Source of the DNA: Syntrophus aciditrophicus SB
GTDB lineage: Bacteria; Desulfobacterota; Syntrophia; Syntrophales; Syntrophaceae
Reading direction: 5' to 3'
Assembly (NCBI RefSeq): GCF_000013405.1
Contig: NC_007759.1
Location: forward strand, 3,101,001-3,165,000
Length of the DNA: 64,000 nucleotides
Part shown: positions 44,906 through 54,068 of the stretch, in pieces
Numbering within the stretch: the first letter of the stretch is position 1
Layout of the letters: every line of letters begins with the position of its first letter
Program-made: the position numbers and the translations under genes
Notes under the pieces: model-generated
The model's database searches: none
The model's input: only the letters and a program-made list of their open reading frames with translations
What the model was told of the DNA's origin: nothing

Positions 44906-45211
44906 CTACTCGATGACCGTTCCCTGGCCGGTCTTCCGATACTCGAGCGCTATATGGTTGGCAAACGCCGTTCTGCCCTGGGAATCGGCTTTATGTCCAT
45001 GGGCGTTGCACCAATCGGCAAATGTCTCCAGATCGATGTCCGCGCGAATCGCGATGTCGCCGTTTCCCCTGATCAGTTCACACTGTTTTTCGACAAGAGC
45101 TTTCCAGTCGGCAAAAGTGGCGGGCATGTTTTCGGGATCGGTAAAGATCGCCAGCGCCCTCCGGTAAGTCGGTTCATCTTTGAACCAGGCAACTCCTATG
45201 ACATCGTTCAT
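44906..45211 (-). CDS. Conserved-looking small protein of unknown function
   Basis: This 101-aa acidic cytoplasmic protein begins MNDVIGVAWFKDEPTYRRALAIF and contains FADWKALVEKQCELIRGNGDIAIRADIDLETFADWCNAHG. Residues 83-101 are FANHIALEYRKTGQGTVIE. AGGAGTTTCAGG precedes the ATG. No domain was recognised. It sits between sfsA and the phosphotransacylase pair on the same strand, but gaps of about 110-140 bases make co-transcription uncertain. Confidence 0.7.
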   Translation of the reverse strand: MNDVIGVAWFKDEPTYRRALAIFTDPENMPATFADWKALVEKQCELIRGNGDIAIRADIDLETFADWCNAHGHKADSQGRTAFANHIALEYRKTGQGTVIE

Positions 45212-45351
45212 CCTGAAACTCCTTTCGTTTTTCGAAAACAGTTAACGTTTCATGGTTATAGAAATTCTCACTTCCCGGCCCGACTTATTTTCTTCCAGTA
45301 AAACGCCTGATGAATAACCCTTGATGACAACAGGGGTACTTGTCAAGATTT

Positions 45352-46551
45352 TTATTGGATTTTTTCCAGAGATGGATTCCCGACCGGCGGGCCTGCACTC
45401 GAACCGGCCCCGCGGGCCAGAAACTTTTCCAGACGGTTGATGCGGAAATCCAGAAGAAGCTCCACAAAGGCGCGGCGCTGGAGAGGAGGGCCGGCCATGC
45501 CGAACACAGGGGCAAGCCCGGCATCTCCCCGGGCTTCGAAGCCCGGCACAGACCAGTCGGCAATCCGGGAAAGGGCATCGTTCAGTTCCGCTTCCAGCGG
45601 CTCCGTTGTCCGGATCGGGATCGCCAGGATCTTGTCCGCCGCCGCCTTCAGGTTGTCAGGGACGGTGCTTTTCCGGCTGTTTTCCGACCCCGGTCTCCGC
45701 CGGGAACTTTTTTGAAGATGCCGGGTCAGGCCGGAACGGATGGAAACAACAGTGACATAATATCCCTTCCGCAAAGAAAGGAGAGTTGAACCACCCGGGA
45801 TCACGTTTTCATTCCGGGGAAGATGCAGGACCAGCAGATAGCAGCCGCTGTCCTGAACTTCACGCTCCAGAAGCTCCCAGGGAATGTAAAGCTCCCGAAT
45901 TTCTGCGCCGGGTGTCATATCGGGCTGCCAGTCGACCGCCAGGGCAGAAAACCGGACCGCGTCCCGCACGGCCAGAAAGGTCGAAGCGAAGTCAAAGTCA
46001 GTGTGGTAATCCGGAAGGAAGAAGTCCGCATGAGGCCAGTGCACGAGAAAGAGGACATGGGCGGGTGTCCCCTGTCTGGACAGCTCGGCCAGTTCCAGAA
46101 GATGCCGCCGTCCGCGGAGGGTGACCGCATCGGGAAACATAGCGATGCAACGGCCGAAGAGGGTACAGGACTTGACTTCCAGCAGCCGGGGAGCGCCGTT
46201 CTGCTCCAGCAGGAAATCAAAACGGCTGCGCCCCCGGGCGATCTCCCGCTGAAGGATATTCATGCCTTCGAAGCCGGGCAGACGCTTCTGACGAAGCAGA
46301 TCGGCCACGATATCGTTGCAGGCCAGCGTGTGCAGCATGACGGGCCGACCTTCCCGCTCGACAGCCACAACAACCCCCCGGAGTTTCCGATCTTGCCCTA
46401 CGTCCCGCCGCACGACATACAGCACGCTGTCCGGCAACAGCAATTCCCACAGACGACCCGGATTGGGGAGATAGGCATCGAGAATCTCCGACCCCAGGGC
46501 GCAGCGAACGGTGAAACGGTTCGGTCTTTCAATAAACCGGGCTTCTTCCAT
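45352..46551 (-). CDS. sfsA: SfsA-DUF123 fusion nuclease
   Basis: This 399-aa protein has SfsA in about the first 235 residues: RPNRFTVRC, PNPGRLWELL, GRSRFDFLLEQNGAPRLLEVKSCTL (the DFLL and EVK elements are nuclease-like), and GRRHLLELAELSRQG. A C-terminal DUF123-like domain follows (CYLLVLHLPRNENVIPGG, GYYVTVVSIRSGLTRHLQKSSRRR, WSVPGFEARGDAGLAPVFGM). SfsA proteins are DNA/RNA nucleases; DUF123 is often linked with endonuclease III. The start at 46551 has an AGGAGGGTAAG site; 46608 is less likely. Confidence 0.87.
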   Translation of the reverse strand: MEEARFIERPNRFTVRCALGSEILDAYLPNPGRLWELLLPDSVLYVVRRDVGQDRKLRGVVVAVEREGRPVMLHTLACNDIVADLLRQKRLPGFEGMNILQREIARGRSRFDFLLEQNGAPRLLEVKSCTLFGRCIAMFPDAVTLRGRRHLLELAELSRQGTPAHVLFLVHWPHADFFLPDYHTDFDFASTFLAVRDAVRFSALAVDWQPDMTPGAEIRELYIPWELLEREVQDSGCYLLVLHLPRNENVIPGGSTLLSLRKGYYVTVVSIRSGLTRHLQKSSRRRPGSENSRKSTVPDNLKAAADKILAIPIRTTEPLEAELNDALSRIADWSVPGFEARGDAGLAPVFGMAGPPLQRRAFVELLLDFRINRLEKFLARGAGSSAGPPVGNPSLEKIQ

Positions 46552-46679
46552 CTTACCCTCCTGGAAGAGAATTCCATGTCGGAATGAATTATTTACCATT
46601 TCCATCATGGAGATTCCATACTGTCTTCGCAGGCATCGGATAATTTTTCATGCACGGGCAATCAAAGGGTAAAAAGCCC

Positions 46680-46746
46680 TTGACAAAGCCCCCAAAAGGA
46701 TCATAAGAACTGCCTGTTTCAAAGAATGAACGTTCATTCTTTGAAA
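46680..46746 (+). promoter_or_regulatory. tetR-RND promoter and 30-bp palindromic operator
   Basis: TTGACA at 46680-46685 and CATAAG at 46702-46707 (16-base spacer) form a likely promoter. A perfect 30-bp palindrome at 46717-46746 (half-site TTTCAAAGAATGAAC at 46717-46731, mirrored to 46746) overlaps the expected start and precedes the TetR ATG by 14 bases. TetR-family operators of this type, with a TGAACGTTCA centre, are common, so autorepression is likely. Confidence 0.85.
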
Positions 46747-46760
46747 GAAGAGGTAAGGCC

Positions 46761-47336
46761 ATGAAAAATACCGGCAAAAGGGAGGAGATCGTACAAGCCG
46801 CCCTGGAACTGATCGCGGAAAAGGGATTTCACGGCGCCCCGATGGCTATGATCGCGAAGAAGTCCGATGTAGCGGTGGGCACCATCTACCGCTATTTCGA
46901 GAACAAGGATGTACTTATCGACGCCCTGTATCATGAACTGGAAGATAAGATTCTGGCGGCCCTTCGTGAAGAATACTCTGTAAAGAAACCCTTCCGGGAA
47001 CGGTTTCTCCATCTCGGAACCACGCTGCTCCGATATTTCATCACCTACCCTCTGCATTTCCGTTATCTCGAACAATACCATAACTCTCCCTATGGAACGT
47101 CCCGGCGCAGGGATCGATTTCTGGGAAAAATCAACAATCGTGACATCGTCACGGAACTCTTTGCAAAGGGAATCGCCCAGCAGGTTCTGAAAGATTTCCC
47201 CTGTATTGTGCTGTTTGCTCTCGCTTTCGGTCCCCTGGTTACCCTCGCGCGGGATCATATCCTGGGTTTTGTCGTTCTGGACGAGACCTTGATCACACAA
47301 ACCGTCGAAGCCTGCTGGGACGGCATCAGAAGATGA
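46761..47336 (+). CDS. TetR/AcrR-family transcriptional repressor
   Basis: This 191-aa regulator has an N-terminal helix-turn-helix (GKREEIVQAALELIAEKGFHGAPMAMIAKKSDVAVGTIYRYFENKDVLIDALY, about residues 5-57) and a helical ligand domain. The arrangement with an RND pump 150 bases downstream and the palindrome at 46717-46746 indicates that it represses itself and probably the efflux operon, with release by a pump substrate. The ligand is not known. AGAAGAGGTAAGGCC precedes the ATG. Confidence 0.93.
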   Translation: MKNTGKREEIVQAALELIAEKGFHGAPMAMIAKKSDVAVGTIYRYFENKDVLIDALYHELEDKILAALREEYSVKKPFRERFLHLGTTLLRYFITYPLHFRYLEQYHNSPYGTSRRRDRFLGKINNRDIVTELFAKGIAQQVLKDFPCIVLFALAFGPLVTLARDHILGFVVLDETLITQTVEACWDGIRR

Positions 47337-47483
47337 CAGGAAAAACAGGGCATTAAATAATGAATGGTTATTCAGGATCACAAGGCGTTTTTTTCTTCCG
47401 ACATTGCGGATGAACAGCACAAAAATCTCCTGAACCGCACAGCTGCGGGGCAGGCAATTTCATTCAGGTCGCAGAGGTGGCGT

Positions 47484-48695
47484 ATGCAGATTCACAACGG
47501 CATGAGGTTCATGACTATTCTGGCGGTCCTTGCCGGATTTCTTCTAACGGCAGGCTGCGGACAGAAAGCAGACAACGGCAAAGCAGGTCCGGGCGGACCT
47601 CCCGAAGTCGCCGTAGTGACGGTACAGCCGGAGCGGGTCGTCATCACGACCGCGCTGTCGGGTCGAACCTCACCCTATCTCATCGCCGAGGTACGGCCTC
47701 AGGTCAGCGGCATTCTTCAGAAGCGATTTTTCAAGGAAGGCGCGGATGTCAAGGCCGGAGACGTACTCTATCAGATCGATCCGGCCACCTATTCTGCAGC
47801 TTACGCCAGCGCCAGAGCGCATCTTGCACGAGCGGAAGCGAATGTGACGTCCATCCGCTACAGGGCTGACCGTTACGGGAAACTGGTCGCCATCAAGGCG
47901 GTCAGCCAGCAGGATTACGACGATGCCGCCGCCGCTCTCAAACAGGCCGAGGCGGAAATCCAGGCAGGCAAAGCGGCGGTGGAGGCCGCCCGGATCAATC
48001 TGGCCTATACCCGTATATCCGCGCCCATTTCCGGGCGCATCGGCAGATCCCTGGTGACCGTAGGGGCGCTGGTGACTGCGGGGCAGGGAATCGCACTGAC
48101 CACGATCCAGCAGATCGACCCCATCTACGTCGACGTCACCCAGTCGAGCGCCAGCCTGCTGCGTCTGCAGAAGAGCATGGCCAGCGGCGCGCTCAAAAAA
48201 GACGGATCTTCTTCAGCAAAAGTCAAGCTCCTTCTGGAAGACGGAACCCCCTACCCCCTGGAAGGAACCATGCAATTCCGTGATATTACGGTAGACCCCA
48301 CAAGCGGATCCTTTATCCTGCGCATTGTTTTTCCCAATCCGCAGGAAATTCTGCTGCCGGGTATGTATGTCCGGGCCATAATCGAGGAAGGCGTCAACGA
48401 ACAGGCGCTCCTGGTTCCCCAGCAGGGTGTCAGCCGCGACCCGAAGGGGAATCCTCTGGCTTTGATCGTAGATGCGGAAGGGAAGGTTCAGCAGCGGATG
48501 TTGACCTGCGATCGGACTATCGGAGACAAATGGCTTGTTTCTTCAGGTCTTGCAGCTGGAGATCGGGTGATCGTCGAGGGAATGCAAAAGGTTAAACCGG
48601 GGGCCCCCGCAAAGGCTGTTCCTTTTGATGCCGCCAACATGCAGAAGAGTGCTGCCCCCGGAAGCAGTGCCTCACCGGCTGCCGGAACGAACTGA
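47484..48695 (+). CDS. RND efflux membrane-fusion lipoprotein (AcrA/MexA-like)
   Basis: This 403-aa periplasmic adaptor starts MQIHNGMRFMTILAVLAGF and has a lipobox LLTAGC with the acylated Cys near residue 26. HlyD-family elements follow: the biotinyl-lipoyl-like ALSGRTSPYLIAEVRPQVSGIL, a coiled-coil hairpin (ARAHLARAEANVTSIRYRADRYGKL), and the returning strands LAYTRISAPISGRIG. The reading frame is open to 47364, but the ATG at 47484 has AGAGGTGG upstream and begins the signal. It links the pump (48707) to the outer-membrane factor (51942). Confidence 0.94.
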   Translation: MQIHNGMRFMTILAVLAGFLLTAGCGQKADNGKAGPGGPPEVAVVTVQPERVVITTALSGRTSPYLIAEVRPQVSGILQKRFFKEGADVKAGDVLYQIDPATYSAAYASARAHLARAEANVTSIRYRADRYGKLVAIKAVSQQDYDDAAAALKQAEAEIQAGKAAVEAARINLAYTRISAPISGRIGRSLVTVGALVTAGQGIALTTIQQIDPIYVDVTQSSASLLRLQKSMASGALKKDGSSSAKVKLLLEDGTPYPLEGTMQFRDITVDPTSGSFILRIVFPNPQEILLPGMYVRAIIEEGVNEQALLVPQQGVSRDPKGNPLALIVDAEGKVQQRMLTCDRTIGDKWLVSSGLAAGDRVIVEGMQKVKPGAPAKAVPFDAANMQKSAAPGSSASPAAGTN

Positions 48696-48706
48696 CGGAG
48701 GGCGTG

Positions 48707-51700
48707 ATGTTATCAAGATTCTTCCTGGATCGGCCTGTTTTCGCCTGGGTCATTGCCATTATCATGATGGCGGCCGGCGCGCTGGCGATCTACAACCTGC
48801 CCGTTTCCCAGTACCCCCCCATCGCCCCGCCGTCCATCGCCATCACCGCATTCTATCCGGGAGCGTCGGCGGAAACCGTTGAAAACAGCGTCACCCAGAT
48901 CATCGAGCAGAAAATGACCGGCTTTGACAAGCTGCTGTACCTCTCCACCAGCAGTGATTCGGCGGGCTCTTCCCGCATCGAGTTGACTTTCGCCCCGGGA
49001 ACCGATCCGGACATGGCCTGGTCCCAGGTGCAGAACAAACTCCAGCTGGCCATGGCAAGCCTCCCCGAAGTCGTGCAGAGTTCGGGGGTCAAAGTGGCCA
49101 AATCCACCAGGAACTATCTGATGATCGTGGGCCTCGTCTCGGAAGACGGGAGCATGGATGGAAATGACTTGCGCGACTATGCTCAATCCAGCCTGGAGAA
49201 GGTGCTTTCGCGGGTGCCGGGGGTAGGCGAGGTGGAGATCTTCGGCAGTCAGTATGCCATGCGCGTCTGGCTGAATCCCGACAAGCTGACGGATTACCGG
49301 ATGACGGTTCAGGATGTTGTCACGGCGCTGAAGGCCTACAACGCGGAGGTTTCCGCCGGGCAGTTCGGGGGAGCGCCGGCGGTGCCGGGACAGAGGCTGA
49401 ATGCCGCCATTGTCGTCCAGAGCATGCTCAAGACGCCTGAGGAATTCGCCGCCGTTCCTCTCCGCACCAATCCCGACGGCTCCGTCGTCCGAATCAGGGA
49501 TGTGGGGCGGACGGAACTGGGCACGGAGGTCTACGACATTCAGGCCTATTTTAACGGCAAGCCGTCCGCCGGAATGGCCATCCGTCAGGCCGCCAGCGCT
49601 AATGCTCTGGAAACGGCCGATAATGTGAGGGCAAAGCTGGAAGAGATGAGCCATTACTTCCCCGCCGGAATGAAAATCGTTTATCCCTACGACACCACGC
49701 CCTTTGTCAAGGTGGCCATCAAGGAGGTCGTTAAGACCCTGATCGAAGCGATCGTGCTGGTTTTCCTGGTTATGTATCTGTTCATGGGAAATCTGAGGGC
49801 CACCCTGATCCCGACCATCGCCGTCCCGGTGGTGATCCTGGGAACGTTTGCGGTGCTGGGATTTTTCGGCTTCTCCATCAACATGCTGACCATGTTTGCC
49901 ATGGTGCTGGCCATCGGCCTCCTGGTGGATGATGCCATCGTGGTCGTGGAGAACGTGGAGCGGATCATGACTGAGGAAGGGCTGCTCCCCAAAGGGGCCA
50001 CCCGCAAATCCATGGACCAGATTACCAGCGCCCTGATCGGCATCGGGCTCGTGCTTTCGGCGGTCTTCGGTCCCATGGCCTTTTTCGGCGGGTCCACGGG
50101 AGTCATCTATCGCCAGTTTTCCGTGACGATCATCGCCTCCATGCTTCTCTCGGTCGTCGTGGCCCTGATCCTGACGCCGGTGCTCTGTTCGTCGCTGCTC
50201 AAACCGGTAGCCGCCGGACACAACCCGGCGGACAATGCCGTCTTTTTTCTGCGGCCCTTTTTTATCTGGTTTGATCGGACGTTCCTTCGAATCCGGAACC
50301 TCTATGTCAACCTGATCGGCCATTCTCTTTCCAGAATATCCCGCTATCTTGTTATATTCCTCCTGATCGTGGCGGCCATGGGTTTTCTGTTTCTCCGCAT
50401 GCCCACAGCTTATCTCCCCGATGAAGATCAGGGAGTCCTGATGGTTCAGGCCCTGCTCCCGGCAAACTCGACCCTGGAACAGACCGAAAGGATTATGGAG
50501 AATGTTCAGGCCCATTTCCTGGAGAATGAGAAGGATGCGGTCGAACACGTCATGACGATCTCCGGCATGAACTTCTCCGGCCGGGGACAGAACGCGGGCC
50601 TGGCCTTTGTCAAGTTGAGGGATTGGGAACTCCGGGATCGGCCGGATCTCAAGGTCGACGCTGTTGCGGGCAGGGCCATGGGACAATTTTCTTCAATCCG
50701 CAACGCCATGGTCTTTGCCTTCGCCCCGCCTGCGGTTGTGGAACTGGGGCAGGCCAAAGGGTTTGATTTTCAGTTGCTGGACCGGGGCGGCCTGGGGCAT
50801 GCAGAACTGATGTCCGCCCGCAACCAGATCCTCGGCATGGCGGCAAAGGATCCTGTTCTGAGCAAGGTCCGGCCCAATGCCCTGGACGATGTGCCTGAAT
50901 ACCGGATCGATGTGGACTGGGGAAAGGCCGGCGCGCTGGGAACTCCCCTTGCCTCTATCCAGAATACGATCTCCGCGTCCTTCGGCAGCGCCTATGTCAA
51001 CGACTTCATTCAGGGCGGCCGGGTTAAACGGGTATACGTTCAGGCCGATGCCCCCTACCGTATGCTTCCCGATGATCTGGAGAAGCTCCATGTACGCAAC
51101 ACTGCAGGCAAAATGGTTCCCTTCTCAGCCTTCGCGACGGGGCACTGGACTTCGGGATCTCCAAAACTGCAGCGCTATAACGGTTTCCCTTCCATCAACA
51201 TTCAGGGTGAGTCGGCGCCGGGCAGGAGTTCCGGCGAGGCCATGCGGGCTATGGAAGGATTTATCAAAAAGCTGCCGCAGGGTATCGGTTTTGACTGGAC
51301 GGGGCTTTCCTACCAGGAGCGGATGTCGAGTGCCCAGGCGCCCCTGCTTTACGCTTTTTCCATTTTCGTCATTTTCCTTTGCCTGGCGGCACTCTATGAG
51401 AGCTGGCCTATCCCGATCGCGATTCTGCTCACCCTTCCCCTGGGTATGATCGGCGGCGTCATCGCCTCGAGCCTTCGGGGGCTTCCCAATGACGTCTATT
51501 TCCAGATCGGCCTGCTGACGACCCTGGGGCTCACCACCAAAAATGCCATCCTGATCGTCCAGTTCGCCAAAACCGGACGGGAACAGGGAATGGGATTGAT
51601 CGAGGCCACCCTGGAGGGGGCGAAACTACGTTTTCGTCCGATCGTCATGACCTCTCTGGCCTTCGGCTTCGGTGTTCTGCCCCTGGCCCTGACCACGGGC

Positions 51701-51937
51701 GCCGGCGCGGGAGCTCAGAATGCCATAGGCACGGGCGTATTGGGAGGAATGGTGACCGCGACCGTCCTGGTGGTTATTTTTACCCCGCTTTTTTACGTAC
51801 TGATCGAGCGGTTTCTGGGCAGATACCGGCAACGGCAAGCCGTCAGGAAAGACTCCCGCATCGGCATCGTCGACCAGAACCTGAGCGATGAGCTGAAAAC
51901 CGCCACGACAGAAAAGAAAAGTCCATTAGAGGATTGA
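48707..51937 (+). CDS. RND multidrug efflux pump, HAE1 (AcrB/MexB-like)
   Basis: This 1076-aa inner-membrane transporter has two sets of membrane helices and large periplasmic loops. The proton-relay aspartate pair is in IGLLVDDAIVVVENVER, and the relay lysine region is LTTKNAILIVQFAKTGRE. Other HAE1 landmarks: FFLDRPVFAWVIAIIMM, VSQYPPIAPPSIAI, and GAGAGAQNAIGTGVLGGM. A GTG at 48704 directly before the ATG is an alternative start; GGAGGG precedes both. It expels drugs, bile-salt-like or hydrophobic compounds using the proton gradient. It follows the adaptor gene by 11 bases and precedes the outer-membrane factor by 4. Confidence 0.97.
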   Translation: MLSRFFLDRPVFAWVIAIIMMAAGALAIYNLPVSQYPPIAPPSIAITAFYPGASAETVENSVTQIIEQKMTGFDKLLYLSTSSDSAGSSRIELTFAPGTDPDMAWSQVQNKLQLAMASLPEVVQSSGVKVAKSTRNYLMIVGLVSEDGSMDGNDLRDYAQSSLEKVLSRVPGVGEVEIFGSQYAMRVWLNPDKLTDYRMTVQDVVTALKAYNAEVSAGQFGGAPAVPGQRLNAAIVVQSMLKTPEEFAAVPLRTNPDGSVVRIRDVGRTELGTEVYDIQAYFNGKPSAGMAIRQAASANALETADNVRAKLEEMSHYFPAGMKIVYPYDTTPFVKVAIKEVVKTLIEAIVLVFLVMYLFMGNLRATLIPTIAVPVVILGTFAVLGFFGFSINMLTMFAMVLAIGLLVDDAIVVVENVERIMTEEGLLPKGATRKSMDQITSALIGIGLVLSAVFGPMAFFGGSTGVIYRQFSVTIIASMLLSVVVALILTPVLCSSLLKPVAAGHNPADNAVFFLRPFFIWFDRTFLRIRNLYVNLIGHSLSRISRYLVIFLLIVAAMGFLFLRMPTAYLPDEDQGVLMVQALLPANSTLEQTERIMENVQAHFLENEKDAVEHVMTISGMNFSGRGQNAGLAFVKLRDWELRDRPDLKVDAVAGRAMGQFSSIRNAMVFAFAPPAVVELGQAKGFDFQLLDRGGLGHAELMSARNQILGMAAKDPVLSKVRPNALDDVPEYRIDVDWGKAGALGTPLASIQNTISASFGSAYVNDFIQGGRVKRVYVQADAPYRMLPDDLEKLHVRNTAGKMVPFSAFATGHWTSGSPKLQRYNGFPSINIQGESAPGRSSGEAMRAMEGFIKKLPQGIGFDWTGLSYQERMSSAQAPLLYAFSIFVIFLCLAALYESWPIPIAILLTLPLGMIGGVIASSLRGLPNDVYFQIGLLTTLGLTTKNAILIVQFAKTGREQGMGLIEATLEGAKLRFRPIVMTSLAFGFGVLPLALTTGAGAGAQNAIGTGVLGGMVTATVLVVIFTPLFYVLIERFLGRYRQRQAVRKDSRIGIVDQNLSDELKTATTEKKSPLED

Positions 51938-51941
51938 AAAT

Positions 51942-53378
51942 ATGAAGAGTAATGGATCCCGTATTCTTGTACTGGGCATGATCGCTGTTCTGCTGGGGGG
52001 ATGCACTCTGGCCCCGAAATACCAGCGTCCTGCCTCTCCTGTTCCTTCCGGCTGGCCGACGGGAGCGGCCTACCAGGGGGCAAAGCCTGATGAACCTGCG
52101 CTGACGGCGGTGGCGGAGCTGCCCTGGAGGGAGTTCCTCCCCGAGAAACGCCTTCAGAAGGTGATTGAAACGGCCTTGAACAACAGTCGCGACCTGCGTC
52201 TGACAACCTTGAATGTGGAAAGGGCGCGGGCCCTTTATGGCGTCCAGCGGGCTGAACTGCTGCCTGTGGTCGATGTGATGGGAAGCGGGCTCAAGGAGCG
52301 CGTCCCGGCGGATCTCTCGTCCTCCGGGCATTCAACGACCCGGGAGGTATACAGCGTCGATCTGGGGGTCACAGCCTGGGAAATCGACTTTTTCGGGCGA
52401 ATCCGCAGCCTGAAAGACCGTGCCCTGCAGGAATATCTGGCCACGGATCAGGCCCGCCGCAACGCCCGGATCCTCCTGGTATCCGAGGTGGCCAATGTCT
52501 GGTTTGCCATGGCCGCCGACGCGGAGAATCTGAAACTCTCCCGCTCCACGCTTGAGGCCCAGCAAGCCTCCTATGATCTGATCCGGAAGCGCTACGATGT
52601 CGGGCTGTCATCCGAGCTGGATCTTCGCCGCGCGCAGACTCAAGTGGATACAGCCCGAAGAAACGTTGCCGTCTACACCCAACTGACGGCTCAGGATGAA
52701 AACGCCTTGAATCTTCTGGTCGGAACACCCCTCCCGGGGGAACTCCTGCCAGCAGGGCTGGACGGCGTTCTCCCCCCGAGGGAGATCTCTCCCGGCCTGT
52801 CCTCCGAAGTGCTCCTGAACCGACCGGATGTGCTGGCGGCGGAACACCGGCTCAAAGCGGCCCACGCCAACATCGGCGCCGCCCGCGCTGCTTTTTTCCC
52901 CCGCATCTCCCTGACGACCGCCATCGGAACGGCAAGCGCCGACCTCTCCGGGCTTTTCAAGTCCGGCCAGGATACCTGGATGTTCGCCCCGCAGATCGCC
53001 GTCCCGATTTTCGATGCCCGCACCTGGTCGGCCTATGATGTCACCAAAGTGGAGCGGGATATCTCTGTAACCCAATACGAGCAGACGATCCAGACGGCTT
53101 TCCGGGAAGTGGCCGATGCCCTGGCGCAGAGGGGAACCATTGGGGAACAACTGGCGGCCCAGGAGTCCCTGGTGGAGGCGACCGCCAGGACTTACCGTCT
53201 CGCTGACGCCCGCTACACACGGGGGGTCGACAGTTATCTGAATGTTCTCGACGCGCAGCGCTCCCTCTTCAGCGCTCAGCAGGTGCTGACTGCCCTTCGC
53301 GGCAGCCGGTTCACCAATCAGGTCAATCTATACAAGGTTCTGGGGGGCGGGACGGCAATGGATTCCCGTTACCAGTAG
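51942..53378 (+). CDS. Outer-membrane efflux factor (NodT/OprM family)
   Basis: This 478-aa lipoprotein has signal RILVLGMIAVLLGGC, with the lipidated Cys near residue 21. The typical LAPKYQRPASPVPSGWP then WREFLPEKRLQKVIETALNNSRDLR start follows. The two TolC-like repeats are present (IDFFGRIRSLKDRALQEYLA, and later FREVADALAQRGTIGEQLAAQE). It forms the trimeric outer-membrane channel for the preceding RND pump. The last 10 bases overlap the 3' end of the convergent NUDIX gene. Confidence 0.95.
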   Translation: MKSNGSRILVLGMIAVLLGGCTLAPKYQRPASPVPSGWPTGAAYQGAKPDEPALTAVAELPWREFLPEKRLQKVIETALNNSRDLRLTTLNVERARALYGVQRAELLPVVDVMGSGLKERVPADLSSSGHSTTREVYSVDLGVTAWEIDFFGRIRSLKDRALQEYLATDQARRNARILLVSEVANVWFAMAADAENLKLSRSTLEAQQASYDLIRKRYDVGLSSELDLRRAQTQVDTARRNVAVYTQLTAQDENALNLLVGTPLPGELLPAGLDGVLPPREISPGLSSEVLLNRPDVLAAEHRLKAAHANIGAARAAFFPRISLTTAIGTASADLSGLFKSGQDTWMFAPQIAVPIFDARTWSAYDVTKVERDISVTQYEQTIQTAFREVADALAQRGTIGEQLAAQESLVEATARTYRLADARYTRGVDSYLNVLDAQRSLFSAQQVLTALRGSRFTNQVNLYKVLGGGTAMDSRYQ

Positions 53379-53815
53379 CCCCGTTCCATGCAGTTGCTGA
53401 TGAAGGCAACGGAACGCCGGGGCTCTTCGGAAAAAGAGGCGGACAGCTGTTTGCCCACATCGGGATAAAGGGGTAGGGAGGATAATTTTTCGAGGGGAAC
53501 CCAGGCCACATCCAGAGAATGGGTCGCGTCCGACCGCACCTTGGGAGTGCCGCGGATTTCCCGGGCCTCAAAAACGACGTGCAGGGTCTGCGGATGCCGT
53601 TTTCCAGCGGGAGCTTCTCCAATCAGAATGATGTCGCCGATGTCGACTTTAATCCCCAGTTCCTCCTTCCATTCATTGACGATGGCCTCCTGCAGGGGGA
53701 TATCCTTGTCCACCCCGCCACCGGGCAGGGCGAAAACCTCTTTTCCACCATAGATGTACTTCATGCACAGGATTTCACCGGCCTGTTCAAAAACGGCAGA
53801 CACCCGAACTCTCAT
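53369..53815 (-). CDS. NUDIX hydrolase with altered box
   Basis: This 148-aa protein starts MRVRVSAVFEQAGEILCMKY from an ATG with AGGAGGTTTTTC upstream. Its NUDIX box reads PGGGVDKDIPLQEAIVNEWKEELGI. The glutamates of the metal site (NEWKEELG) are kept, but the early Glu and the Arg of the consensus are replaced by Ile and Asn. It therefore may hydrolyse a nucleotide with changed efficiency. The upstream open frame to 54301 is spurious. It is convergent with the efflux operon. Confidence 0.82.
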   Translation of the reverse strand: MRVRVSAVFEQAGEILCMKYIYGGKEVFALPGGGVDKDIPLQEAIVNEWKEELGIKVDIGDIILIGEAPAGKRHPQTLHVVFEAREIRGTPKVRSDATHSLDVAWVPLEKLSSLPLYPDVGKQLSASFSEEPRRSVAFISNCMERGYW

Positions 53816-54068
53816 GAAAAACCTCCTTGTGAATCGGAATGAATTATTTTTGTACCACATTTCCGGATGGTATTCGAGTTTTTGCTTTCGCGACGGGCGC
53901 TTCTGCCTGCCGGATGGTCCCGGGGCGGCATACTCACATGGCTCGCTGACGGCGCATCCCGGACAGTCGACGAAGAAAGGCGGTTCAGGATGAAAAGACC
54001 TTGCAGATGAAACGAAAATGACGCAGAATTTCGCAGAATCAGGAATACATAAACAGGATTTTTCGTGA

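Noticed and set aside
48713-50686. 657-codon antisense ORF inside the RND pump gene
   Set aside because: Shadow of the pump gene, low complexity and His-rich, with no start signal.
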